Below are positions 1 through 8,954 of a DNA stretch of 64,000 bases, in pieces (position 1 is the first letter of the stretch; each line of letters starts with the position of its first letter). The DNA is from Pseudomonas sp. UMAB-08 (GTDB lineage Bacteria; Pseudomonadota; Gammaproteobacteria; Pseudomonadales; Pseudomonadaceae), in contig NZ_LT607424.1 of the NCBI RefSeq assembly GCF_900095225.1, forward strand, positions 93,597-157,596. Reading direction: 5' to 3'. Made by a program: the position numbers and the translations under genes. The notes beneath the pieces were generated by a model that did not search any database, was not told where the DNA came from, and saw only the letters and a program-made list of their open reading frames with translations.

Positions 1-516
1 GGTTCGCTGGCCTGCCAATGGGCCAAGGCCTTGGGTGTGAAGCTGATCGGGACTGTCAGTTCGCCGGAAAAAGCCGCTCATGCCAAGGCACTCGGCGCAT
101 GGGCGACCATCGATTACAGCAAAGAAGACGTGGTCAAACGGGTTCTGGAATTAACCGACGGCAAAAAATGCCCAGTGGTATACGACGGCGTGGGGCAAGA
201 CACGTGGCTGACGTCGCTCGATTGCGTGGCGCCACGCGGTTTGCTGGTCAGCTTCGGCAACGCATCAGGGCCGGTGGCCGGGGTTAACCTGGGAATCCTC
301 GCGCAGAAAGGCTCGTTGTACGTCACTCGTCCGACACTGGCCACTTACGCCAACCCCGAAAACCTGCAACACATGGCCGACGAGCTGTTCGCGATGCTTA
401 CCAGCGGCAAGGTCAAGGTGGGTGACGTCCAGCGCTACGCTTTGAAAGACGCAGCCAAGGCGCAAACCGAGCTCAGCGCCCGGCGCACCACAGGCTCGAC
501 GATTCTGATTCCATAA
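1..516 (+). CDS. qor: NADPH:quinone oxidoreductase, C-terminal part
   Basis: This is the C-terminal 171 residues of a zinc-independent medium-chain dehydrogenase/reductase; the frame is open from base 1 and the start lies outside the window. Enzymes of this family reduce quinones in the cytosol with NADPH. The remaining part begins in the nucleotide-binding Rossmann fold: GVKLIGTVSSPEKAAHAKALGA carries the beta strand and serine loop typical of NADPH-preferring members, and YDGVGQDTW and GLLVSFGNASG follow. The C-terminal RRTTGSTILIP is the usual family end. Position beside tsaC and dprA fits the conserved Pseudomonas order. Convergent with the minus-strand tsaC, 10 bp away. Confidence 0.9.
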   Translation, partial: GSLACQWAKALGVKLIGTVSSPEKAAHAKALGAWATIDYSKEDVVKRVLELTDGKKCPVVYDGVGQDTWLTSLDCVAPRGLLVSFGNASGPVAGVNLGILAQKGSLYVTRPTLATYANPENLQHMADELFAMLTSGKVKVGDVQRYALKDAAKAQTELSARRTTGSTILIP

Positions 517-526
517 GCCTAAAACC

Positions 527-1084
527 CTAGCCTGGGCGAACGGTCTCGCCGGTCACCAGGTCACGGATCAGACTGGGGTGCTTGCGCCCGCCCAGCAGGC
601 CGCCGAGCACCCAGTCGATGTCCCCGCGAAAATACTGCTCAACCCGAATACGCGTCCGGGCAGCCGGGCGCCCGAGCGGGTTGGCGGACGTCGAGATCAA
701 CGGTCCAACCAGCGAACAGAGTTCACGCACCTGCGGGTGATCGCTGACGCGCAATGCCACCGTGTCGTGAATACCAGTGATCCACTCGGGCAGCAGGTTC
801 TGATGCGGCACCAGCCAGGTATTGGGACCTGGCCAAGTGCTGGCCATACGGTCGATCCAGATTTCAGGGAAGTCCTCCATGAGGAAGTCGAACTGGCGGA
901 TGTTGTCGGCCACCAGAATCAGGCCTTTGTCCACAGGACGGGATTTGATTGCCAGCAACCGATACACCGCCTCTTCATTCCATGGATCGCAGCCCAGCCC
1001 CCATACCGCCTCGGTCGGGTAGGCAATTACCGCACCGGCTCGAATTTCTCGTGCGGCTTGCTGCACACGCCAACTGCTGACCAT
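527..1084 (-). CDS. tsaC: L-threonylcarbamoyladenylate synthase (TsaC/YrdC)
   Basis: The 185-aa protein is a stand-alone YrdC-domain enzyme of TsaC length. It makes threonylcarbamoyl-AMP from threonine, bicarbonate and ATP, the first step of t6A37 formation in tRNAs that read ANN codons. Visible family blocks are AYPTEAVWGLGCDPWN near residue 20, KSRPVDKGLILV near residue 48 and STSANPLGRPAART near residue 130. The ATG at 1084 gives the usual N-terminus, MVSSWRVQQAAREIRAG. It lies downstream of dprA on the same strand with a 38-bp gap, as in other pseudomonads, so the two may be cotranscribed. Confidence 0.95.
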   Translation of the reverse strand: MVSSWRVQQAAREIRAGAVIAYPTEAVWGLGCDPWNEEAVYRLLAIKSRPVDKGLILVADNIRQFDFLMEDFPEIWIDRMASTWPGPNTWLVPHQNLLPEWITGIHDTVALRVSDHPQVRELCSLVGPLISTSANPLGRPAARTRIRVEQYFRGDIDWVLGGLLGGRKHPSLIRDLVTGETVRPG

Positions 1085-1122
1085 TGTTCTCTCTCCGGGT
1101 AAACGCTACGGGCAGTTTAACC

Positions 1123-2247
1123 TCAGCGCGCACGGCCAAACCATCGTCCTGCCTCACTGCTGATGCGCCCCTCCAGCTCGAGCTCAGTCAATGCAGCCAA
1201 TACTTTTGGCAACGGCCAGCCGCTGGACAGTGCCAACCCTTCGCTGGTGTGGGGCGCTGCATGTAACAAATCAAGCAGGGGATGGCTGGCAGCGGTTGTT
1301 GTCGGCAAGGGCGCGACAAAGGCGGCCGCAGGGCTGGCAATGTTCTGCCAGCCACGCAGGGCTTCAAGAATGTGTTCGACGGTTTCGACCAGCACCGCAC
1401 CGTCACGAATCAGTTGGTGACACCCGCGGGCGCCGGGGTGATGAATAGAGCCTGGAATCGCGTACACCTCGCGGCCCTGTTCTGCCGCCAGGCGTGCCGT
1501 GATCAACGAACCGCTGGCGACGCTGGCCTCGACCACCAACACACCCAGTGACAATCCACTGATGATTCGATTGCGTCGCGGGAAGTTGCTCGCCTGCGGC
1601 CCGGCGTCCAGAGGGAACTCGGAAACCACGGCACTGCCCTGGGCACTCATGGTCGCTGCCAGCTGACGATGGCGCTGTGGATAAAAATTTTCGATGCCCG
1701 TGCCCAAGACGCCAATTGTCTGCCCGCCAACGTCCAAAGCACCTTGATGCGCGGCGCCATCGATGCCCAATGCGAGGCCGCTGGTGATGACAAAACCAGC
1801 GCCCGCCAAGCTTCGGGCGAAGGCTGTGGCCGTGTCCAGTCCAGGCTTCGAAGCGCGTCGACTGCCGACCATTCCCAGCTGCGGACGCTCAAGAATGCTC
1901 GGGTCACCGGCCACAAACAGCAATGGCGGTGCATCGGCAATTTCAGCCAGCAGTGCAGGGTAGGTGGGGTCGTCCCACATCAGTAAATGCTGGCCGGGAC
2001 GCTCAAGCCAGGCCAAAGCGACACTGGCGCCATCGCGGACTTCCGGGCTGCGCCGGGCTTCGGCGCTGGCGCTTGGCAAGCCCAAGGCACGCCAGGCGCT
2101 GGCAGGAGCGCTGAGTGCGGCCGAGGCCGAACCAAAGGCATTGATTAGCTTATGAAAGCGTTTGGGCCCCACCTCCGGCAGACGATGCACGCGTAGGCGC
2201 GCTTCAAGTTCGGCAGGTGAGGAAGCAGCAGTATCGAACAGCGGCAT
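1123..2247 (-). CDS. dprA: DNA-processing protein DprA
   Basis: The 374-aa protein is a DprA/Smf homologue, a cytosolic single-strand DNA binder that loads RecA on incoming DNA during transformation. Order of parts: an N-terminal SAM-like region (residues 1-70), then the Rossmann-like core with VGSRRASKPG, SGLALGIDGAAHQGAL, GVLGTGIENFYP and FPRRNRIISGLS, then a C-terminal winged-helix region from about residue 310. Length matches full-size Pseudomonas DprA. It is followed on the same strand by tsaC and preceded by the LysM gene. A DnaA-box-like TGTGGATAA lies at 2293-2301 just upstream. Confidence 0.95.
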   Translation of the reverse strand: MPLFDTAASSPAELEARLRVHRLPEVGPKRFHKLINAFGSASAALSAPASAWRALGLPSASAEARRSPEVRDGASVALAWLERPGQHLLMWDDPTYPALLAEIADAPPLLFVAGDPSILERPQLGMVGSRRASKPGLDTATAFARSLAGAGFVITSGLALGIDGAAHQGALDVGGQTIGVLGTGIENFYPQRHRQLAATMSAQGSAVVSEFPLDAGPQASNFPRRNRIISGLSLGVLVVEASVASGSLITARLAAEQGREVYAIPGSIHHPGARGCHQLIRDGAVLVETVEHILEALRGWQNIASPAAAFVAPLPTTTAASHPLLDLLHAAPHTSEGLALSSGWPLPKVLAALTELELEGRISSEAGRWFGRAR

Positions 2248-2369
2248 AGATCTTCCTTGATCTGTAGCGCCCCGTTAACAGCCCGGACAACCTGTGGATA
2301 ACTCTGTTAGTAACTATTTGATAAGTTCATGCCCGGTGGACAAACATGACCCTATTTCGACACATAGCT

Positions 2370-3395
2370 TTACGGGTTCCGCACCTTGTCCATGACCGCT
2401 AAAGAACGCGTGGCATTGAGTACCAAACCATAGCTGAGCTTTTCATAAGTGCGAAAAACCATCACCAATCCCGCGCGCTCATCCGGGACCTTCACTTGCT
2501 CACCCGTCACCCGATCACGGACAACTTCGCCGGTCTTGTAGATGGCCAGCACATTGCCTTCGGCCAGCCCATCGCTTTTGCCCCGATCCAGCGTCACCAC
2601 ATCGAGCTCACCGATCTGGGTCACTCCGCGCGGCACATCGATGATCAGGCCGTTAACCTCGGTTTGAGGCGAGCTGGGCATGAACGTCGAGTTGATCGGC
2701 CGCTCTTCGCTGATGAATAGCCGGTCGCCAAGGCGCACTTCCTGGGTCGAACGCTGCAACACCAGGGTCGCGACATCGCCTTCATGGGCAACGATTTCAC
2801 CGCCACCGATGTCATCGGCGTTAATCCCGAGAAACTGCCCGGTCAACGGGTCCGTGTAGGTTTTGCCCTGACGGAAAATGTTATAGACGGTGTGCTCAGG
2901 GTCTAATTTTCCACGCGCGTAGATCCGGTCACCCATGCCGCTGAGCACGCGTTCAGCGTTACCGGCGACAATGTACGGGGCTTTCTGGAAGTCGGCGGGG
3001 TCATCGATGATGCGGTTGTTGAGCAGAAAACTATTGATCGCGGCCAGCGGAATGCTTGGGATCGCTTCGGCCATCGGCGTGGTACGAATCCGGGGCGACA
3101 GCTTGATGGTGCCACGTGAAGCGCCACGGTTGAGCACCATCTGCGGCTGGCCATCGACATACACCAGGGACAATAAGTCGCCCGGATAGATCAGGTCAGG
3201 GTTGGCGATCTGCGGATTGGCCTTCCAGATTTCCTTCCACTTCCATGGCTCGCGCAGAAATTTGCCGGAAATGTCCCAAAGCGTGTCACCTTGGACGACG
3301 GTGTAATTCTGTGGATGTCCTTCCCTGAGCTGCACTTGCGCCTGACAAAGGCCGGTAGAGGCCAACAACAGCAGGGCGAGTAGTGATTTCCTCAT
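2370..3395 (-). CDS. LysM peptidoglycan-binding protein
   Basis: A 341-aa secreted protein with an N-terminal signal peptide (MRKSLLALLLLASTGLCQA) and one LysM domain at about residues 28-80 (YTVVQGDTLWDISGKFL, then NPDLIYPGDLL). LysM binds N-acetylglucosamine in peptidoglycan. The remaining 250 residues are typical of the family found beside dprA in pseudomonads, but their function is not known to me. The frame runs open to an upstream ATG at 3434; I chose 3395 because it puts the signal peptide at the N-terminus. It is divergent from def, and the intergenic region must hold both promoters. Confidence 0.9.
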   Translation of the reverse strand: MRKSLLALLLLASTGLCQAQVQLREGHPQNYTVVQGDTLWDISGKFLREPWKWKEIWKANPQIANPDLIYPGDLLSLVYVDGQPQMVLNRGASRGTIKLSPRIRTTPMAEAIPSIPLAAINSFLLNNRIIDDPADFQKAPYIVAGNAERVLSGMGDRIYARGKLDPEHTVYNIFRQGKTYTDPLTGQFLGINADDIGGGEIVAHEGDVATLVLQRSTQEVRLGDRLFISEERPINSTFMPSSPQTEVNGLIIDVPRGVTQIGELDVVTLDRGKSDGLAEGNVLAIYKTGEVVRDRVTGEQVKVPDERAGLVMVFRTYEKLSYGLVLNATRSLAVMDKVRNP

Positions 3396-3536
3396 GCGGT
3401 GAATCCCTTTATCATGTGGCTTCGCGTGAAACACTAAGAGCCCCGGAGGCTCAGGTTTTGCAAGGTTGCCAGCTCTAACCGACGAAACCTGGCAGCTGAT
3501 TTTGGACTTTACCCTACAAGTGCAGCTCTAACGTAT

Positions 3537-4043
3537 ATGGCTATTTTAAACATCCTCGAATTTCCCGATTCGCGCCTGCGCACCATCGCCAAACCTGTGG
3601 CAGTGGTAGACGACGGCATTCGCCAGTTGGTCGACGACATGTTTGAAACCATGTACGAAGCGCCAGGTATTGGTTTGGCCGCGACTCAGGTCAACGTACA
3701 CAAGCGTGTCGTGGTCATGGACCTCAGCGAAGATCGTAGCGATCCACGGGTGTTCATCAACCCCGAGTTCGACATCCTGACCGACGAGGTGGAGCAGTAT
3801 CAAGAAGGCTGCCTCTCAGTGCCAGGCTTCTATGAAAACGTCGACCGCCCACAGAAAGTCAAAATCAGGGCTCTGGACCGGGACGGTCAGCCCTACGAGC
3901 TGATCGCAGAGGGTTTGCTGGCGGTGTGTGTCCAGCATGAGTGCGATCACCTGAACGGTAAATTGTTCGTCGATTACCTGTCCACCCTCAAGCGCGACAG
4001 GATCAAGAAGAAGCTGGAAAAGCTGCACAAGCAGAACGCCTGA
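3537..4043 (+). CDS. def: Peptide deformylase
   Basis: The 168-aa enzyme removes the formyl group from the initiator methionine of nascent proteins. All three family motifs are present: GIGLAATQVNV near residue 44, EGCLSVPG with metal-ligand Cys92, and QHECDHLNG with metal ligands His134 and His138 around the catalytic Glu135. Length is that of the gamma-proteobacterial type. The ATG at 3537 gives the standard MAILNILEFPDSRLRTIAKPV start. It stands upstream of fmt, the enzyme that adds the formyl group, separated by 138 bp that contain a REP sequence. Confidence 0.97.
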   Translation: MAILNILEFPDSRLRTIAKPVAVVDDGIRQLVDDMFETMYEAPGIGLAATQVNVHKRVVVMDLSEDRSDPRVFINPEFDILTDEVEQYQEGCLSVPGFYENVDRPQKVKIRALDRDGQPYELIAEGLLAVCVQHECDHLNGKLFVDYLSTLKRDRIKKKLEKLHKQNA

Positions 4044-4126
4044 CACCACTCAAATCCTTCAATCTGTAGGCGCTGACTTGTCTGCGAACCAGGCAACGCG
4101 GTCCATCAGCCACACCGGGTTGCGGC

Positions 4127-4152
4127 CTTCGCGGGCAAGCCCGCTCCTACAC
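4127..4152. repeat. REP element between def and fmt
   Basis: The short palindrome GCGGGCAAGCCCGC (4131-4144), followed by TCCTACA, is the common Pseudomonas REP sequence. It lies in the def-fmt gap and could fold in the mRNA between the two genes. Confidence 0.8.
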
Positions 4153-4181
4153 GTCTGTGTATTTCCTTTATCGAGAAGCCC

Positions 4182-5156
4182 ATGACTGAGCCACTGCGCA
4201 TCGTCTTCGCCGGCACCCCGGAATTTGCCGCCGAACACCTCAAGGCTTTGCTCGCCAGCCCCCATCAAGTGATTGCGGTCTACACCCAGCCTGATCGCCC
4301 GGCTGGCCGTGGGCAAAAGCTGATGCCGAGCCCGGTCAAACAGCTGGCTGAACAACACGGTATCGCTGTATTGCAACCGCCAACCCTGCGTGATGCTGGC
4401 GCTCAAGCTGAACTGGCCGCGCTCAAGCCCGACGTGCTGGTGGTGGTCGCCTACGGCCTGATCCTGCCGCAAGTGGTGCTCGACATTCCACGCCTGGGCT
4501 GTATCAACAGTCACGCTTCGCTGCTGCCACGCTGGCGCGGTGCCGCACCGATTCAGCGTGCGATAGAAGCTGGCGACGCCGAGAGCGGCGTGACCGTAAT
4601 GCGCATGGAAGCAGGCCTGGACACCGGGCCAATGCTGCTTAAAGTCACGACCCCGATCACTGCCGAAGACACCGGTGGCAGCCTGCATGACCGGCTCGCC
4701 GAGCTCGGCCCACCCGCGGTGATTCAAGCCATCGCCGGGCTGGCCGATGGCACGTTGCAGGGTGAAGTCCAGGACGACACCCTGGCGACCTACGCTCACA
4801 AGCTGAACAAAGACGAAGCGCGCGTCGACTGGAGCCGTCCGGCTATTGAGCTGGAACGTCTGGTGCGTGCGTTCAATCCTTGGCCGATCTGCCACAGCAC
4901 GCTCAATGGCGAAGCCCTGAAAGTGCTGGCAGCCAGTCTCGACGACGGGCAGGGCGCACCGGGTGAAATCCTCGGCGCCAGCAAGGACGGCTTGATTGTC
5001 GCCTGTGGCCAACAGGCCTTGCGCCTGACGCGCCTACAATTGCCGGGGGGCAAAGCGCTGAACTTCGCGGACCTGTTCAACAGCCGTCGTGAGAAATTCG
5101 CTGTCGGCACGGTGCTGGGTGTCATTGCGCCCGAGCAGACGGTGCACGGCCAATGA
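4182..5156 (+). CDS. fmt: Methionyl-tRNA formyltransferase
   Basis: The 324-aa enzyme transfers a formyl group from 10-formyl-tetrahydrofolate to Met-tRNA(fMet). The N-terminal catalytic domain (about residues 1-190) shows FAGTPEFA, the folate-site motif HASLLPRWRGAAPIQRA, and the catalytic set Asn109, His111 and Asp147. The C-terminal OB-like tRNA-binding domain starts near residue 207. Length agrees with E. coli Fmt plus a short tail. Its stop overlaps the rsmB start (ATGA, 5153-5156), so the two genes are translationally coupled. Confidence 0.97.
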   Translation: MTEPLRIVFAGTPEFAAEHLKALLASPHQVIAVYTQPDRPAGRGQKLMPSPVKQLAEQHGIAVLQPPTLRDAGAQAELAALKPDVLVVVAYGLILPQVVLDIPRLGCINSHASLLPRWRGAAPIQRAIEAGDAESGVTVMRMEAGLDTGPMLLKVTTPITAEDTGGSLHDRLAELGPPAVIQAIAGLADGTLQGEVQDDTLATYAHKLNKDEARVDWSRPAIELERLVRAFNPWPICHSTLNGEALKVLAASLDDGQGAPGEILGASKDGLIVACGQQALRLTRLQLPGGKALNFADLFNSRREKFAVGTVLGVIAPEQTVHGQ

Positions 5157-6478
5157 ACCCGCGTCTCGCTGCCGCCAAAGCATTGGCCGCCGTCCTCAAC
5201 GGCAAAGCCTCGCTGAACAGTTCGCTGCCCACCCAGCTGGACAAAGTCGAGGCCCGTGATCGCGGTTTGACTCAAGACCTGGCCTTCGGCACCGCTCGTT
5301 GGCAGCCACGGCTGTCCGCACTGGCGGCAAAACTCCTGCAAAAGCCCTTCAAAAGCGTCGATGCCGATGTCGAGGCATTGTTGTTGGTCGGCCTCTATCA
5401 GTTGCTCTACACGCGCATCCCGGCCCACGCCGCCATCGGCGAAACAGTCGGGTGCGCCGACAAGCTGAAAAAGCCTTGGGCCAAGGCGCTGCTGAATGCC
5501 GTACTGCGTCGCGCCCAACGGGAAAGCGAAGCACTCCTGGCCGAGCTGGAACATGACCCCGTGGTCCGCACTGCGCACCCACGCTGGCTGCAAAAGGCGT
5601 TGAAGGCGTATTGGCCAGAGCAGTGGGAAGCGATCTGCGCGGCCAACAATGCCCATCCGCCGATGATCCTGCGGGTCAATCGCCGTCACCACGGCCGCGA
5701 TACGTACCTGCAGATGCTGCAAAATGTCGGGATCGAAGCCCGCGCCTGTGTCTTCAGCCAGGACGGTATTGTGTTGAACGAACCGTGTGATGTCCGCAAC
5801 CTGCCCGGTTTCGCCGAAGGCTGGATCAGCGTGCAGGACGAAGCCGCGCAATTGGCTGCCGACCTACTGGAATTGGTCCCCGGCCAACGCGTACTCGACG
5901 CATGCTGCGCCCCTGGCGGCAAAACCTGCCATCTGCTGGAAGTACAGCCATTGCTCGCGGGCGTGGTCGCGGTGGATCTGGAGGCCAAACGCCTGGTCCG
6001 CGTTCGGGAAAACCTGGACCGCCTGGGCCTGAACGCCGAGCTGATCGCTGCCGATGCCCGTGACACTGGCCAATGGTGGGACCGTAAACAGTTCCAACGC
6101 ATCCTGCTCGATGCGCCGTGTTCGGCCACGGGCGTGATCCGTCGCCACCCGGATATCAAGCTCACGCGTCAGGCTGACGACATTCCCGCGCTCGCCACGC
6201 TCCAGGGCGAATTGCTCGACGCACTGTGGCCGACGCTGGAAGTCGGCGGCATCCTGCTGTACGCCACCTGCTCGACGCTGCCGATGGAAAACACCGAAGT
6301 GATCGAGGCATTCCTGGCTCGCACACCCGGCGCGCGCGAACTGGACATCGCCGGTCAGCTCGGGCAACAGCCGCCCGGCCTGAAACAACCGCACGGTCGC
6401 CAGTTGCTCGCCCAGGAAGGCGGCCACGATGGCTTCTACTATGCCAAGCTGATCAAGATCGCCGCCGCACACGGCTAA
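5153..6478 (+). CDS. rsmB: 16S rRNA (cytosine-967-C5)-methyltransferase
   Basis: The 441-aa RsmB (Sun/Fmu) methylates C967 of 16S rRNA with S-adenosylmethionine. It has an N-terminal NusB-like RNA-binding domain (about residues 1-140) and a C-terminal methyltransferase domain. The latter shows the SAM motif DACCAPGGKTCHLLE, the catalytic-region motif LDAPCSATGVIRRHPDIK and the second cysteine motif YATCSTLPMENTEV. It overlaps fmt by 4 nt. A REP-like hairpin (6486-6509) separates it from trkA. Confidence 0.96.
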   Translation: MNPRLAAAKALAAVLNGKASLNSSLPTQLDKVEARDRGLTQDLAFGTARWQPRLSALAAKLLQKPFKSVDADVEALLLVGLYQLLYTRIPAHAAIGETVGCADKLKKPWAKALLNAVLRRAQRESEALLAELEHDPVVRTAHPRWLQKALKAYWPEQWEAICAANNAHPPMILRVNRRHHGRDTYLQMLQNVGIEARACVFSQDGIVLNEPCDVRNLPGFAEGWISVQDEAAQLAADLLELVPGQRVLDACCAPGGKTCHLLEVQPLLAGVVAVDLEAKRLVRVRENLDRLGLNAELIAADARDTGQWWDRKQFQRILLDAPCSATGVIRRHPDIKLTRQADDIPALATLQGELLDALWPTLEVGGILLYATCSTLPMENTEVIEAFLARTPGARELDIAGQLGQQPPGLKQPHGRQLLAQEGGHDGFYYAKLIKIAAAHG

Positions 6479-6485
6479 ATCCGCA

Positions 6486-6510
6486 TTGTAGGAGCGCGCT
6501 TGCCGCGCTA
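6486..6510. repeat. REP-like element between rsmB and trkA
   Basis: TGTAGGAGCGCGCTTGCCGCGC is the reverse-oriented form of the Pseudomonas REP palindrome. It lies in the 53-bp gap upstream of trkA. Confidence 0.6.
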
Positions 6511-6531
6511 ACTCGTTTCAAGGAGTGAACG

Positions 6532-7905
6532 ATGAAAATCATCATCCTCGGCGCAGGACAGGTCGGCGGTACGCTGGCTGAACATTTGGCCGGTGAAGCG
6601 AATGACATCACCGTGGTCGACACCGATGCCGATCGCTTGCGCGATCTGGGTGATCGCCTTGATATCCGTACCGTTCAGGGCCGCGGTTCGTTCCCTACGG
6701 TGCTGCGCCAGGCCGGCGCGGATGATGCCGATATGTTGGTGGCGGTGACCAACAGCGACGAGACCAACATGCTCGCCTGTCAGGTCGCTTACACCCTGTT
6801 CAAGACCCCGACCAAAATCGCCCGCGTGCGTGAAGCGGCCTACCTGACCCGCGCCGGTCTGTTCAATAACGACGCGATCCCCGTGGACGTGCTGATCAGT
6901 CCGGAACAGGTGGTGACCAACTACATCAAGCGCTTGATCGAATACCCCGGCGCGCTGCAAGTGATCGACTTTGCTGGCGGCAAGGCCCAGCTGGTGGCGG
7001 TCAAGGCCTACTACGGCGGGCCGCTGGTCGGCCAACAGCTGCGTCAGTTGCGCGAACACATGCCTAACGTCGATACCCGGGTTGCTGCAATTTTCCGCCG
7101 TGACCGGCCGATAGCCCCCCAAGGCGACACCGTCATTGAAGTGGATGACGAGGTGTTCTTCATCGCGGCCAAAGCAAACATCCGCGCCGTCATGAGCGAG
7201 ATGCGCCGCCTGGATGAAAGCTACAAACGCATCGTCATCGCGGGCGGCGGGCATATTGGTGAACGGCTGGCCGAAGCCATCGAAAGTCGCTATCAGGTCA
7301 AAATCATCGAGATGAACCCGGCCCGCTGCCGTTACCTTTCGGAAACCCTGGACAACACCGTGGTCCTGCTGGGCAGCGCGTCGGACCGGGATTTACTGCT
7401 GGAAGAAAACATCGCCGAAGTCGATCTGTTCCTGGCGCTGACCAACGATGACGAGGCCAATATCATGTCCTCGCTGTTGGCCAAACGCCTCGGCGCACGC
7501 AAAGTGATGACCATCATCAACAACCCGGCGTATGTGGATCTGGTGCAGGGCGGCGAGATCGATATCGCGATCAGCCCGCAACTGGCGACCATCGGCACCT
7601 TGCTGACTCACGTTCGCCGTGGCGACATAGTCAGCGTGCATTCATTGCGTCGTGGGGCAGCCGAAGCCATTGAAGCCGTCGCCCATGGTGATGCCAGGTC
7701 GAGCAAGGTCATCGGTCGCGCCATCCGTGACATCACACTGCCGCCAGGGACCACCATCGGCGCAATCATTCGCGCCGAAGAAGTACTGATCGCCCACGAC
7801 ATCACGGTGATCAAGTCCGGCGACCATGTGATTCTGTTCCTTGTGGATAAAAAATATATCCGCGACGTAGAGCGGCTGTTCCAGGTTGGCTTGAGCTTTT
7901 TTTAA
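6532..7905 (+). CDS. trkA: Trk potassium uptake regulatory protein TrkA
   Basis: The 457-aa cytosolic NAD(H)-binding subunit controls the TrkH/TrkG potassium channel. It is a tandem repeat of two RCK units: Rossmann motif 1, IILGAGQVGGTLAEHL, at residues 3-18, and Rossmann motif 2, IVIAGGGHIGERLAEA, near residue 234. Each is followed by a TrkA_C domain (about 140-220 and 370-457). Length equals E. coli TrkA. A ribosome-binding AAGGAG sits before the ATG. It is convergent with the lipid acyltransferase gene. Confidence 0.96.
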   Translation: MKIIILGAGQVGGTLAEHLAGEANDITVVDTDADRLRDLGDRLDIRTVQGRGSFPTVLRQAGADDADMLVAVTNSDETNMLACQVAYTLFKTPTKIARVREAAYLTRAGLFNNDAIPVDVLISPEQVVTNYIKRLIEYPGALQVIDFAGGKAQLVAVKAYYGGPLVGQQLRQLREHMPNVDTRVAAIFRRDRPIAPQGDTVIEVDDEVFFIAAKANIRAVMSEMRRLDESYKRIVIAGGGHIGERLAEAIESRYQVKIIEMNPARCRYLSETLDNTVVLLGSASDRDLLLEENIAEVDLFLALTNDDEANIMSSLLAKRLGARKVMTIINNPAYVDLVQGGEIDIAISPQLATIGTLLTHVRRGDIVSVHSLRRGAAEAIEAVAHGDARSSKVIGRAIRDITLPPGTTIGAIIRAEEVLIAHDITVIKSGDHVILFLVDKKYIRDVERLFQVGLSFF

Positions 7906-7982
7906 TCAGCGGTACCGATCAATTGGAGGGGACCGGTACGGGACACTCCCATGATCGAATCACTGAAAACAGGCTCACCCCG

Positions 7983-8018
7983 GCTGTGGATAACTTCAAT
8001 TGCAGCAGTTATCCACAG
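7983..8018. repeat. Inverted pair of DnaA boxes
   Basis: Two perfect DnaA 9-mers face each other, TGTGGATAA at 7985-7993 and TTATCCACA at 8009-8017, inside a 12-bp inverted repeat (7983-7994 with 8007-8018) with a 12-bp spacer. It lies between convergent genes. It could bind DnaA, or fold as an RNA hairpin ending both transcripts; no T-run follows, so the terminator reading is weak. Confidence 0.6.
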
Positions 8019-8028
8019 CTGACAGCCT

Positions 8029-8916
8029 TCAATACCAGCGCTTTTCGCCCGGTGGACGCTTTTTGAAACGCTTCATCGTCCACATGTATTGGCTCGGATA
8101 AGCCCGCACGTACTTCTCGACAACCTGACTCATGGCCGCCGCCGACGTTTGCGTGTCGGTGCTGTACATCGCCTCGGGTGCCGCTTCGAGGATCACCTTG
8201 TAACCGGAACCATCGGTCAGGCGGATCGCATGCAGGAAAACGCCCACTGCCTTGCCTCCGGCCAACATGTTGGGCACGAACTTGCTGGTCAACGCCTGGG
8301 TCGCGCAGAAGGGCACGAACAGACCTGCAGACTCAGCGGGCTCGGGATCGGCCGGAATACCCACTGAGCCGCCTTTGCGCACTTCCTTGATAACGCTGAG
8401 GATGCCTTCTTTGGTAGAGGCCGCCACGCGATTGCCCAGTTGCACACGCTGCTTGCGCAGCAGATCGTCCACCGCCTTGAGTTTCGGCGGCCGGTAAAAA
8501 ATGATCGGTTTGCACTGGCTGCAATAGAAGTGGTTAAGCACTTCCCAGTTGCCCAAGTGGCTGGTGATGCCAACCACGCCCTTGCCCGAAGCCAGCGCGG
8601 CTTCCAGCACTTCAAGCCCTTCGACTTCACGCACCAGATCGATTGATTTCTGGGCGGGCCAGATCCAGGCACAGGCGCTTTCGGTGAACGTCTTGCCGAT
8701 GTCCATCAGGCTGCGGCCCACCAGGCGCTCGCGTTCGGCAGCGTCCAGTTCAGGGAAACATTTAGACAGGTTGATGCGCGCTATTTCGCGCGAGCGGTTG
8801 GGCAGTTTCCACATCAGCCAGCCGATGGACGTACCGACCCACTGCACCACTCGCCATGGCAACAGGGCAAATAGCCGCAAAAGCCCGACCAAAAGGGCGC
8901 CTTTGAACTTATCCAC
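8029..8916 (-). CDS. Lysophospholipid/lipid A acyltransferase (HtrB/LpxL family)
   Basis: The 295-aa inner-membrane acyltransferase has an N-terminal hydrophobic anchor (ALLVGLLRLFALLPWRVVQWVG) and the family catalytic motif HLGNWE (HX4E). The block IPADPEPAESAGLFVPF holds the second conserved site. Members add secondary acyl chains to lipid A or acylate ornithine and other lysolipids; the exact acceptor cannot be told from sequence. The start is GTG at 8916. A perfect DnaA 9-mer (8909-8917) overlaps this start codon, probably by chance or by local enrichment near the origin. Confidence 0.88.
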   Translation of the reverse strand: MDKFKGALLVGLLRLFALLPWRVVQWVGTSIGWLMWKLPNRSREIARINLSKCFPELDAAERERLVGRSLMDIGKTFTESACAWIWPAQKSIDLVREVEGLEVLEAALASGKGVVGITSHLGNWEVLNHFYCSQCKPIIFYRPPKLKAVDDLLRKQRVQLGNRVAASTKEGILSVIKEVRKGGSVGIPADPEPAESAGLFVPFCATQALTSKFVPNMLAGGKAVGVFLHAIRLTDGSGYKVILEAAPEAMYSTDTQTSAAAMSQVVEKYVRAYPSQYMWTMKRFKKRPPGEKRWY

Positions 8917-8954
8917 AGATCACTCCCGAATTCGCAAGGTCGCTATTGTAACCA

